A model generated the notes under the pieces. It saw only the letters and a list, made by a program, of their open reading frames with translations, ran no database searches and was not told the DNA's origin. The translations under genes and the position numbers were made by a program. Below, piece by piece: positions 4,980-10,469 of a DNA stretch of 16,064 nucleotides (position 1 is its first letter; each line of letters opens with the position of its first letter). Source of the stretch: an uncultured Mollicutes bacterium (lineage in GTDB: Bacteria > Bacillota_I > Bacilli_A > RFN20 > CAG-826); the NCBI GenBank assembly GCA_945935945.1, contig CAMESA010000013.1, forward strand, positions 1 through 16,064. Direction: 5' to 3'.

Positions 4980-4997
4980 GGAGTACGAATAGAGTAT
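4980..4997 (+). repeat. Candidate integrase arm-type site, right
   Basis: ggagtacgaatagagtat is the partner of 4801-4818 (15 of 18 identical, same orientation) and touches the integrase stop codon. Binding by the integrase is inferred. Confidence 0.55.
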
Positions 4998-6070
4998 TAC
5001 TTTTTTCGCATTGCATCTAATATTTCATCACCATCTTGGTCAATCAGGTGACCGTATCGGTCCATTGTGATAGTCACAGAAGAGTGTCCTAAGCGTTTAG
5101 AAATCTTATACATATTAACACCTGCTTCAATCAAATTTGAAGCGTGTGAGTGCCTAAAGTCGTGTATACGAATCTGTTTGAGATTCGCTTTTGCACAAGC
5201 TTCATTTTTGATTCGTGTAACTGTGGTTTGGTTGAATTGATTGTATCCACCGAATATAAACCAATCCATACTGAATTCAGGATAGTCTTTGTACTTCTGG
5301 TACTGTTCATCCAATATCGAGTAAAGGTCCTTATCAATCGCGATTCGGCGTTTAGAGCCTTTTGTCTTTAATCCAGTCCATTGTCCATTAACGCATTGGC
5401 GATATACGTTGATGTATTTACGTGTGTAATCATTAAATGTTAATGACATTGCTTCATTTAATCTCATGCCAGTCCAATACAAAAGAAAGTAGAATCTTCT
5501 AAACTCTTCATGAGACTCATCTATAGCATCCAAGAAGCGATTAAATTCTTCAACAGTATAAATATCCATCTCGGCTATTTTCTCTTCGTCAGACTTCGCA
5601 AAACGGTCTACAATTGACATTGGATTTGTTTTCAAACCATAAAACTTAACTCCATGTTTGAATACTGAATTGATAAAGCCTAATATTCTATTTTTCCTGG
5701 AAGTAGACAATCCAAGCTCATCAATATAATCACGAACTTGTTTCATATAAGCAGAAGTTATCGAGTTCACGTTGCGATCAGCTAGCATATCACAATATTT
5801 TCGCAACATCATTTGCTTATCCAGTTTAGTTTTTGGCGTGTTTGATTTTGATGAGTATTCAATATATTCATTAGCTAAGTCTTTAAATTTAATGTCGTAA
5901 ATATCATTCTCTTGTGATTTGATTACAAACAAAGCTTCTTTTTCTTTACATTCCTTTTGCGTATCATACCACTTGGAATGTTTTCTTTTTCGCTCGCCAA
6001 AAACATCTGTGTAATATACTTGATATGCATATTGCTTTTTTCCATTATGCATTCTCGTCTTTAAAGGCAT
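4997..6070 (-). CDS. int: Phage integrase (tyrosine recombinase)
   Basis: 357 residues from ATG 6070; ggagt (6078-6082) lies 7 nt upstream. A GTG at 6079 would add three residues but falls inside that ribosome site. Domain order: AP2-like/Tn916-type arm-binding domain (~1-55, KKQYAYQVYYTDVFGERKRK), SAM-like core-binding domain (~60-155), and catalytic domain with Arg203 (TGMRLNEA), Lys237 in KTKGSKR, HDFRH with His303 and Arg306, His329 (RLGHSS) and Tyr339 (TMDRYGH), numbered from this start. It integrates and excises the phage at attP just downstream of its 3' end. It is clearly distinct from the recombinase at 1051-1944, which has no arm domain. Its 3' end touches one of the proposed arm sites. 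Confidence 0.95.
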   Translation of the reverse strand: MPLKTRMHNGKKQYAYQVYYTDVFGERKRKHSKWYDTQKECKEKEALFVIKSQENDIYDIKFKDLANEYIEYSSKSNTPKTKLDKQMMLRKYCDMLADRNVNSITSAYMKQVRDYIDELGLSTSRKNRILGFINSVFKHGVKFYGLKTNPMSIVDRFAKSDEEKIAEMDIYTVEEFNRFLDAIDESHEEFRRFYFLLYWTGMRLNEAMSLTFNDYTRKYINVYRQCVNGQWTGLKTKGSKRRIAIDKDLYSILDEQYQKYKDYPEFSMDWFIFGGYNQFNQTTVTRIKNEACAKANLKQIRIHDFRHSHASNLIEAGVNMYKISKRLGHSSVTITMDRYGHLIDQDGDEILDAMRKK

Positions 6071-6074
6071 AAAA

Positions 6075-6103
6075 TTCACTCCATTTCTTTTTTTAAATAT
6101 GAT
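6075..6103 (+). promoter_or_regulatory. Candidate promoter for a small plus-strand RNA
   Basis: TTCACT (6075-6080), 17 bp, TATGAT (6098-6103). Initiation would be near 6110, antisense to the leader of the integrase gene. Confidence 0.4.
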
Positions 6104-6109
6104 AGAATG

Positions 6110-6202
6110 AATGTGTACGGTGGTATTCTTACTTACAAAACTTCAAATACCATTCGTATCATTCTAACTAAGCCTACCAAAGCCAATGGTAGGCATTTTT
6201 TT
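6110..6202 (+). ncRNA. Candidate ~93-nt small RNA (or leaderless 18-codon peptide) antisense to the integrase leader
   Basis: Starting from the promoter at 6075-6103, the transcript would fold with tacg (6116-6119)/cgta (6155-6158) and tggtatt (6121-6127)/aatacca (6146-6152). It would end at a clear terminator (gcctacca 6172-6179, tggtaggc 6187-6194, T-run). An outer 8-bp dyad (6103-6110 with 6159-6166) extends into the promoter. ATG at 6111 opens an 18-codon frame (MCTVVFLLTKLQIPFVSF, stop 6165-6167) that would be leaderless. Whether the RNA, the peptide or only the DNA dyad matters cannot be told from sequence. Confidence 0.4.
6172..6202 (+). terminator. Rho-independent terminator, plus strand
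   Basis: gcctacca pairs perfectly with tggtaggc across a 7-nt loop, followed by seven T. It is oriented for plus-strand transcription although all flanking genes are on the minus strand, which argues for a plus-strand small transcript here. Confidence 0.75.
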
Positions 6203-6413
6203 ATTTCAAAATAATATCGTTAAATTCAAGCCAATCCATAAACTCTTCATTCAATTCTTTTTCTTTTATCTTCATGAATACTTCACGTGCTTCTGTTGAA
6301 GTGACTGGCTTTTTCTTTAGTTCATTAATCATTCTTTCTTCGCGTTCATTTTCGCGAACGGATTCATTGTATCCTTCTTGAAAGGCTTGTTTTATATCTT
6401 TTAAGAATTTCAT
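6201..6413 (-). CDS. Small hypothetical protein of the lysogeny operon
   Basis: 70 residues, highly charged and probably helical (NESVRENEREERMINELKKK), with no membrane segment and no motif that I recognise. ATG at 6413 follows aaggag (complement of 6421-6426), which overlaps the stop codon of the repressor gene, so the two are probably translationally coupled. Its position between repressor and integrase suggests a lysogeny-expressed accessory gene. Function unknown. Confidence 0.75.
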   Translation of the reverse strand: MKFLKDIKQAFQEGYNESVRENEREERMINELKKKPVTSTEAREVFMKIKEKELNEEFMDWLEFNDIILK

Positions 6414-6424
6414 TTTGTTTCTCC

Positions 6425-6928
6425 TTATAATCCAATCTTCTTTTTAATCAATTCCATTAATAGCTCATCCGTATAATTGGATGACTTTTCTTCTAGATCA
6501 AGTAGCTCATTGTCTGTAATTTCAACCAAAACAGAACCTTTTTTGATTTGATTAGGTTCGATGAACTCATAGCCTATTGAATTGATGTAGTTGATGAATG
6601 CATTTTTAGTTTTAATTTCTTCTGAAATTTCAAATGTATCTTTATCGAAGTCGCTTGATTCTTTTCTTTGTGTTAAATCAATTGTATTAGTGTCTCTGAT
6701 ATCTAGGCCATCGTCGTCAGTCCAACACATTAAATATGAAGGTGATACATCTAATGCATCTGCAAGTTTCTCAACTATTTTTTGTGAAATTTGTCTACCG
6801 CCAGCTTCAATATTGTTTATTGAACTACGATTTTGATATCCCATTTTTTTAGCCAATTCTTCTTGAGTTAAATTAAGTTCTTTTCTTCTTTTTTTAACTC
6901 TTTCTCCCGTGCTATCTAAGTTTTTCAT
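6425..6928 (-). CDS. Phage repressor, XRE family (CI-like)
   Basis: 167 residues from ATG 6928; aaggag lies 8 nt upstream on the minus strand. An upstream in-frame ATG at 7042 would run through the operator/promoter region and is rejected. Residues ~7-67 are a lambda-type helix-turn-helix (TGERVKKRRKELNLTQEELAKKMGYQNRSSI then NIEAGGRQIS), ending in a typical SPSYLMCW. The ~95-residue C-terminal part is acidic and shows no S24/LexA-type Ser-Lys protease motif, so RecA-driven self-cleavage is unlikely; release by the antirepressor at 7320-8069 is a plausible alternative. It is divergent from the Cro-like gene across a shared operator region and would hold the lytic promoter off in lysogens. Confidence 0.9.
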   Translation of the reverse strand: MKNLDSTGERVKKRRKELNLTQEELAKKMGYQNRSSINNIEAGGRQISQKIVEKLADALDVSPSYLMCWTDDDGLDIRDTNTIDLTQRKESSDFDKDTFEISEEIKTKNAFINYINSIGYEFIEPNQIKKGSVLVEITDNELLDLEEKSSNYTDELLMELIKKKIGL

Positions 6929-6953
6929 GGTATTTTCTCCTTTATCTATCTTA

Positions 6954-6982
6954 ATTATATCAATTATTATCAAATTTGTGAA
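6954..6982 (-). promoter_or_regulatory. Repressor promoter (PRM-like)
   Basis: On the minus strand: TTCACA (6977-6982), 17-bp spacer, TATAAT (6954-6959) with an extended TGA just before it. It drives the repressor-small gene-integrase operon unless the integrase has its own start. Confidence 0.7.
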
Positions 6983-7054
6983 CATTTTTATCACAAATGT
7001 GTTGACATACACATAAGATAAGTGTATATTAATGGTGTACACAGAAATGTGAAC
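6966..7054. promoter_or_regulatory. Operator cluster of the lysis-lysogeny switch
   Basis: Three 18-bp dyads share 7-bp arms around 4 bp. 7037-7054 gtacacagaaatgtgaac is the best; 6989-7006 tatcacaaatgtgttgac overlaps the rightward -35; 6966-6983 attatcaaatttgtgaac has one good half and overlaps the repressor -35. A near-perfect fourth copy lies at 7280-7297. They are the likely binding sites for the repressor and Cro-like protein. Confidence 0.55.
7002..7030 (+). promoter_or_regulatory. Early rightward promoter (PR-like)
   Basis: Perfect TTGACA (7002-7007), 17 bp, TATATT (7025-7030). Operator dyads overlap the -35 and the start region. It drives the Cro-like gene, the antirepressor and probably the early genes beyond. 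Confidence 0.8.
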
Positions 7055-7072
7055 ATAAGAAAGGAGGCAAGG

Positions 7073-7279
7073 ATGACTGATAAAGCTTTGTTAAAATCTT
7101 TCTTGGCTTTAAAATCTATGACAATGCAAGAGTTGTCTGATAAAACAGGCATTAGCGTATCTTCACTAAATTACAAGCTTAACGAAGCAAGAGAATTTAG
7201 ACAGTCAGAAATTAAAGCCATCCAGGATGCGTTGGACTTAACCAACGATGAAAGAGATAGAATTTTTTTTAAGGTTTAA
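7073..7279 (+). CDS. Cro-like phage regulatory protein (DUF739-like HTH)
   Basis: 68 residues from ATG 7073, with aaggagg (7061-7067) 5 nt upstream; an in-frame ATG at 7022 would lie inside the -10 region and is rejected. A single helix-turn-helix (TMQELSDKTGISVSSLNYKLNE) is followed by FRQSEIKAIQDALDLTNDE, the pattern of the small DUF739/Cro family of Gram-positive phages. It faces the repressor across a shared operator cluster. It probably represses repressor synthesis and tunes the early operon; a matching operator lies directly after its stop codon. Confidence 0.85.
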   Translation: MTDKALLKSFLALKSMTMQELSDKTGISVSSLNYKLNEAREFRQSEIKAIQDALDLTNDERDRIFFKV

Positions 7280-7297
7280 GTACACAAAAATGTGTAC
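7280..7297. promoter_or_regulatory. Operator dyad between Cro-like gene and antirepressor gene
   Basis: gtacacaaaaatgtgtac is a perfect dyad with 7-bp arms. It matches the operator at 7037-7054 at 16 of 18 positions and lies between the Cro-like stop and the antirepressor ribosome site, so the antirepressor may have its own repressor or Cro control. Confidence 0.65.
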
Positions 7298-7319
7298 ATT
7301 ATAAAAAGGAGGTGTTCAA

Positions 7320-8069
7320 ATGAATGAATTAGTTTTTATTCAAAATGATGAAATTTTAGTAAGTAGCAAAGATATTGCTATTAACTTTTCAAAGCGACAT
7401 GACCATGTGCTAAGGGATATTGAAAATATCAAGGAAAAAGATGTCCCCAATTTTGAGGAGATGTTCCACAAAGGAGAATCTAAAGATTCATATGGTAGAA
7501 GTCAACCTTGTTATTTTATGAATCGTGATGGCTTTACTTTATTGGCTATGGGGTTTACTGGTAAGCAAGCTTTGGATTGGAAGATTAAATATATTAATGC
7601 TTTCAACCAAATGGAAAAGCAATTGAAATCAGCTACACCACAATTAACTGGCGAAGAGCTTATGGCAAAGGCCTTAATTGAGGCTAATTCGGTATTAGCT
7701 AGACAGTCTAAGCAATTGGAAGAGCAAAAGCCAAAAGTTTTATTTGCTGATTCAGTTATTGCAAGTAAAGGTTCAATCTTAGTTAGAGAATTAGCTAAAT
7801 TGATTAAGCAGAATGGCTATGACATTGGCGAAAAGAAGTTGTACAGATGGTTAAGAGAAAAAGGCTACATCTGTAAGAACTCAACAGAGCCGACTCAAAT
7901 GGCAATGAATTTAGGTTTATTTGAAATTGTAGTCAGAACGATTGAACGTGGTGATGCTCCACCAAAAGTTACAAGAACAACCAAAGTTACTGGTAAAGGA
8001 CAAGTTTACTTTATCAATAAGCTATGTAATTCAAATTGTTCGCTTTATGATTTAGAACCATTGTTCTAG
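7320..8069 (+). CDS. Rha/KilAC-type phage antirepressor
   Basis: 249 residues. Residues ~5-102 are a Rha (pRha) domain (LVSSKDIAINFSKRHDHVLRDI, then YFMNRDGFTLLAMGFTG and ALDWKIKYINAFNQME). Residues ~138-240 are a KilAC/ANT C-terminal domain (FADSVIASKGSILVRELAKL, LYRWLREKGYI). Proteins of this build act as antirepressors or early regulators of temperate phages, inactivating CI-like repressors by direct contact. That would suit a repressor lacking a self-cleavage domain. The ribosome site aaaggaggtg (7305-7313) is strong and an operator dyad sits just before it. A structured non-coding region follows 15 nt after the stop. Confidence 0.9.
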   Translation: MNELVFIQNDEILVSSKDIAINFSKRHDHVLRDIENIKEKDVPNFEEMFHKGESKDSYGRSQPCYFMNRDGFTLLAMGFTGKQALDWKIKYINAFNQMEKQLKSATPQLTGEELMAKALIEANSVLARQSKQLEEQKPKVLFADSVIASKGSILVRELAKLIKQNGYDIGEKKLYRWLREKGYICKNSTEPTQMAMNLGLFEIVVRTIERGDAPPKVTRTTKVTGKGQVYFINKLCNSNCSLYDLEPLF

Positions 8070-8083
8070 ATATTCAAAAATGG

Positions 8084-8396
8084 TTGATGTAGTACCATCA
8101 GCTCTATCTCACAACTGCAAGTAGGCTAGACCGAAAGTTCATGAAGTTCAGAATTTTTGATTACATCACACTCAACTTTTCCATTGCATATTCAATCAAA
8201 TCACTAAATACGTTATTGATCGTGCGAGTGTGAGAAAAAATTAACCGTGAAATAATCGGATACTCCCTTGTCCATAAAATATGAATCAAAAACTGAATGG
8301 ATTGGAATACAGTTGATAAATCTCTTAACTCCTAAAATATCTTTTTTTGCGCGAGGTAGGGTTGATGGTGCTACATCAGACAAACTCCTGGTGTAG
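8084..8396 (+). ncRNA. Candidate ~300-nt structured RNA closed by a 26-bp stem (RNA A)
   Basis: 8085-8110 pairs with 8353-8378 without interruption: 22 Watson-Crick pairs plus four G-U pairs (at 8093, 8101, 8103, 8107), and one more G-U at 8084/8379. Every departure from perfect complementarity is a wobble on the plus strand, which favours plus-strand RNA over a DNA palindrome. Inside are stems 8166-8173/8226-8233 (8 bp) and aactg/cagtt around 8291-8315. The right arm can alternatively pair locally: 8371-8379 with 8388-8396, 9 bp with one G-U and an 8-nt loop. It is transcribed with, or after, the antirepressor gene. No known RNA family is recognised. Confidence 0.6.
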
Positions 8397-8717
8397 TGAT
8401 TGAAGCGTCATTGCATAGATTGGAGGTATACAAATTTAAGTGTTTATTTGATTTGTGAAAATATAAAAATAGGTTAATGCATATAATCACTCGTAATCCA
8501 TGAAAAAAATAATCACTTATAAAATGCACATTTATTTTGTATGAGCTTTATTTAATTTTGCATCCAAAACAACAAATAGAAAGTAAAGCAATATACAACA
8601 CTAAATCAATTATAGTTTTTTCTAAAAGTTCTATCGTGGAATACAGTCAACTAAAAAATGTGCATTTAATGATGCTTCAATGACTGCATCAGGAAAAAAG
8701 AAAGGATGAATTAAACT
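8397..8717. other. Non-coding stretch with palindromes ahead of the early gene block
   Basis: I find no supportable gene here. It holds aaatgcacattt (8522-8533) and its inverted copy aaatgtgcattt (8656-8667), each itself a near palindrome AAATG-NN-CATTT. It also has a direct repeat ataatcact (8483-8491, 8509-8517) and tggaatacagt (8637-8647), already seen at 8303-8313. These could be protein sites or part of a structured leader. No clear promoter or terminator is visible. Confidence 0.35.
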
Positions 8718-9014
8718 ATGCCAGTTTCAACAAATTCAACAAAAAAAGCTAGTTCTAGTTCTAGATCAAGAACGAAACAAGCCGAAATTGTAATGGAACA
8801 ACAACTTGATGTAGCAGAATTTGCTAATAACTCGCATAAAACTGAATACACGATGATGATGCACAAATATGCAGATTTAGATAAACGTGAAAGAAGTTTG
8901 AAAATAAAACAACGTGTAGCGAATTGGATGTTATTTGCATCTGTTATATTGACGATTGGATGTTTAATCGCAACTGCATATGTATGTAATGTGATTCAAT
9001 CAATCAGACTTTAG
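8718..9014 (+). CDS. Small membrane protein, hypothetical
   Basis: 98 residues. A Ser/Lys/Arg-rich N-terminus (KKASSSSRSRTKQ) leads to a charged helical middle and one C-terminal membrane segment (~70-92, WMLFASVILTIGCLIATAYVC). The layout suggests a tail-anchored protein facing the cytoplasm. The upstream aaagga (8701-8706) is 11 nt from the ATG, rather distant. No family is recognised. It is the first gene after the long non-coding region and precedes a small DNA-binding-like gene. Confidence 0.7.
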   Translation: MPVSTNSTKKASSSSRSRTKQAEIVMEQQLDVAEFANNSHKTEYTMMMHKYADLDKRERSLKIKQRVANWMLFASVILTIGCLIATAYVCNVIQSIRL

Positions 9015-9032
9015 AAAAGGAGGTGGTGATAT

Positions 9033-9317
9033 ATGAGAGTGATAGAACCTATGCTAAGTAATGAATACGATGCAGATGTTGAACATAAATTGCAGATATT
9101 AACTAAACAAGCTTACATATCACAAATTGATGCATCCAAAGTTATTGGATGTGCAAGTTCAACCGTTGGCAAAGTTTTCAAAAACTTAGGAATTGAAAAA
9201 AATGAATTTGGTTATCCAACTGCAAAGGTTATCAGAGTTTTAGAACTTCAACCTTATATTGATAACTTGATTCGTTTAAGAAAATCAACAAAAAAAGTGA
9301 CTCAAACCGGCAAGTAA
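9033..9317 (+). CDS. Small putative DNA-binding protein (HTH)
   Basis: 94 residues from ATG 9033 with a strong aaggaggtggtgat ribosome site. Residues ~28-52 (QAYISQIDASKVIGCASSTVGKVFKNLGI) have the look of a helix-turn-helix, with the recognition helix around SSTVGKVF, followed by GYPTAKVIRVLEL. The basic C-terminal tail (RLRKSTKKVTQTGK) fits DNA binding. It could be an excisionase-like or replication-region regulator, but I cannot name a family. It is followed by the structured leader at 9367-9512. Confidence 0.65.
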   Translation: MRVIEPMLSNEYDADVEHKLQILTKQAYISQIDASKVIGCASSTVGKVFKNLGIEKNEFGYPTAKVIRVLELQPYIDNLIRLRKSTKKVTQTGK

Positions 9318-9366
9318 AAGTCACAAAGTGATGAGATAAATCACTACTTATATTTTAAATTAAATT

Positions 9367-9512
9367 CTCGAATCTTACAACCTAGGTATCGCACATTAAA
9401 TCACGATACATACGAATTAGGCATTGTATTTGATTCATGATTATTTTCTCCCATTTAATACCAAATTTAAACAGCTTTCTTGTCGTGTGGTATCTAGGTT
9501 GTAGGGTTCGAG
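9367..9512 (+). ncRNA. Candidate structured leader RNA with 28-bp stem (RNA B)
   Basis: 9367-9394 pairs with 9485-9512 over 28 uninterrupted positions: 23 Watson-Crick and five G-U (at 9373, 9375, 9386, 9389, 9391). Again all imperfections are plus-strand wobbles, indicating an RNA helix. The 90-nt loop contains a second hairpin (aatca-c-gataca 9399-9410 with tgtatttgatt 9425-9435, one G-U). The stem ends 4 nt before the ribosome site (9516-9522) of the next gene, so a cis-acting translational control element is likely. A small dyad (agtgat 9327-9332/atcact 9340-9345) precedes it. No known class is recognised. Confidence 0.65.
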
Positions 9513-9529
9513 TGGAAAGGAATAAATGT

Positions 9530-9772
9530 ATGGTAGAGAAGCATACACGTGATGATTCTGAAGATTTAACTATTTTTAGAGTTAACGTAGTTCATACAAA
9601 ATACGAGCTAAAAGTTGAACCAGAAGGAATGTTTGACAAAACCAAAACTGCAAGAGCTTTGATGATGAGTGAATTAGATTTAAGCAAAGCTTTAAATAAT
9701 GCAGCAAATGCATTTGAAACTGTTTTAAAAGAAGAAATTCTAAAAAGAATGCGAGGACCATCGAATGACTAA
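9530..9772 (+). CDS. Hypothetical early protein downstream of a structured leader
   Basis: 80 residues from ATG 9530, with aaagga 7 nt upstream. An in-frame ATG at 9437 would lie in the loop of the hairpin and would translate the stem, so it is rejected. The protein is acidic at its start (KHTRDDSEDL), with a central IFRVNVVHTKYELKVEPEG beta-like segment and a helical C-terminus (LSKALNNAANAFETVLKEEILKR). No family recognised. Its end overlaps the next gene by 8 nt. Confidence 0.7.
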   Translation: MVEKHTRDDSEDLTIFRVNVVHTKYELKVEPEGMFDKTKTARALMMSELDLSKALNNAANAFETVLKEEILKRMRGPSND

Positions 9773-10019
9773 TTACTATGATTTGCATTGCGTAGCTCAT
9801 GAACTTCAACGAGTAGCAGATAAATTAAGGAAGTCAGGACAATTCAAAGAAGAAGCTAATATCATTCAATGCAATGTGGATTGGTTAGATCAGGAATGTC
9901 TAAATCATGGAATTTGTCCATTATGTGGTGGTGATTTGGATGTTATCGAAAAGAATCATGAAGATTGTGGATTTGAAGTTTATCGAAAATGTTCGTCATG
10001 TGGAGAGGAATTCTTATGA
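9765..10019 (+). CDS. Small zinc-ribbon protein, hypothetical
   Basis: 84 residues. A helical N-terminus (YDLHCVAHELQRVADKLRKSG) is followed by a two-part zinc ribbon: CPLCGG at 51-56 and CSSCGEEF at 76-83, so Cys51, Cys54, Cys76 and Cys79 are likely ligands. The start overlaps the preceding stop by 8 nt and the stop overlaps the next start (ATGA), showing tight coupling in the early operon. Role unknown; such ribbons often bind nucleic acid. Confidence 0.75.
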   Translation: MTNYYDLHCVAHELQRVADKLRKSGQFKEEANIIQCNVDWLDQECLNHGICPLCGGDLDVIEKNHEDCGFEVYRKCSSCGEEFL

Positions 10020-10285
10020 TTACTGAATTTTATATTTTTGGATACGAAACAGTTCAATCATTTGATGGATTCAAATGTATAGCAAAGTTAAGTATCCGAA
10101 CTGATGAAGGATTCAAATTTATCAATCATGTGTTGATTGAATTAGATGAAATCAAATCCTTCTTTGAATCAATTGATATAACTCCGTTTGAGTTTAGCTT
10201 GATTCCTGGAAAAGAAGGGAAATGTGTTATTGAAAAAGAATATGATCGTTACTTTATCAAAGAATGGTTAAAAAAAGGTGAATGA
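10016..10285 (+). CDS. Hypothetical early protein
   Basis: 89 residues from ATG 10016, which overlaps the upstream stop (ATGA) and has gagagga just before it. An earlier in-frame start at 9989 would overlap the zinc-ribbon gene and lacks a ribosome site. It seems a small alternating beta/alpha protein (EFYIFGYETVQSFDG, FKFINHVLIELDEIKSFFES) with no motif that I recognise. Confidence 0.7.
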   Translation: MITEFYIFGYETVQSFDGFKCIAKLSIRTDEGFKFINHVLIELDEIKSFFESIDITPFEFSLIPGKEGKCVIEKEYDRYFIKEWLKKGE

Positions 10286-10286
10286 T

Positions 10287-10466
10287 ATGGCATTTAATTT
10301 TGAAGTAAAAGCAATTGCAACTTTGACTGGATATGTTGAAGCAGATTCAAAAAAAGAAGCAATTCAACGTATCAAGGATATGAATGTGGATTACATGGAT
10401 GTAACTGATGAGCACTTAGGTGATATGGATATGTCATCAGTTAAATTAACTAAAATGGAGGATTAA
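10287..10466 (+). CDS. DpnD/PcfM-like small protein
   Basis: 59 residues from ATG 10287, with aaggtg 7 nt upstream; a GTG at 10278 would lie in that ribosome site. The pattern FEVKAIATLTGYVEADSKKE followed by AIQRIKDMNVDY resembles the short DpnD/PcfM-like domain (a beta hairpin, then EAdskeEAixxikdm), a small protein found in phages and conjugative elements with no defined function. The acidic end MDMSSVKLTKMED precedes the ATPase gene by 3 nt. Confidence 0.65.
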   Translation: MAFNFEVKAIATLTGYVEADSKKEAIQRIKDMNVDYMDVTDEHLGDMDMSSVKLTKMED

Positions 10467-10469
10467 ATC

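Noticed and set aside
5131..5371. Two frames inside the integrase gene on either strand
   Set aside because: They overlap a fully conserved integrase coding sequence and lack ribosome sites.
6929..7042. N-terminal extension of the repressor
   Set aside because: The extra residues would be encoded by the operator/promoter region; ATG 6928 has a good ribosome site and begins at the HTH domain.
8161..8331. Minus-strand open frame of 57 codons in RNA A
   Set aside because: It has no start codon or ribosome site in a usable position, and the region is better explained by the long plus-strand RNA stem. A decayed gene cannot be fully excluded.
9437..9529. Upstream ATG of the 80-residue gene
   Set aside because: It lies in the loop of the 28-bp hairpin without a ribosome site; ATG 9530 has a proper one.
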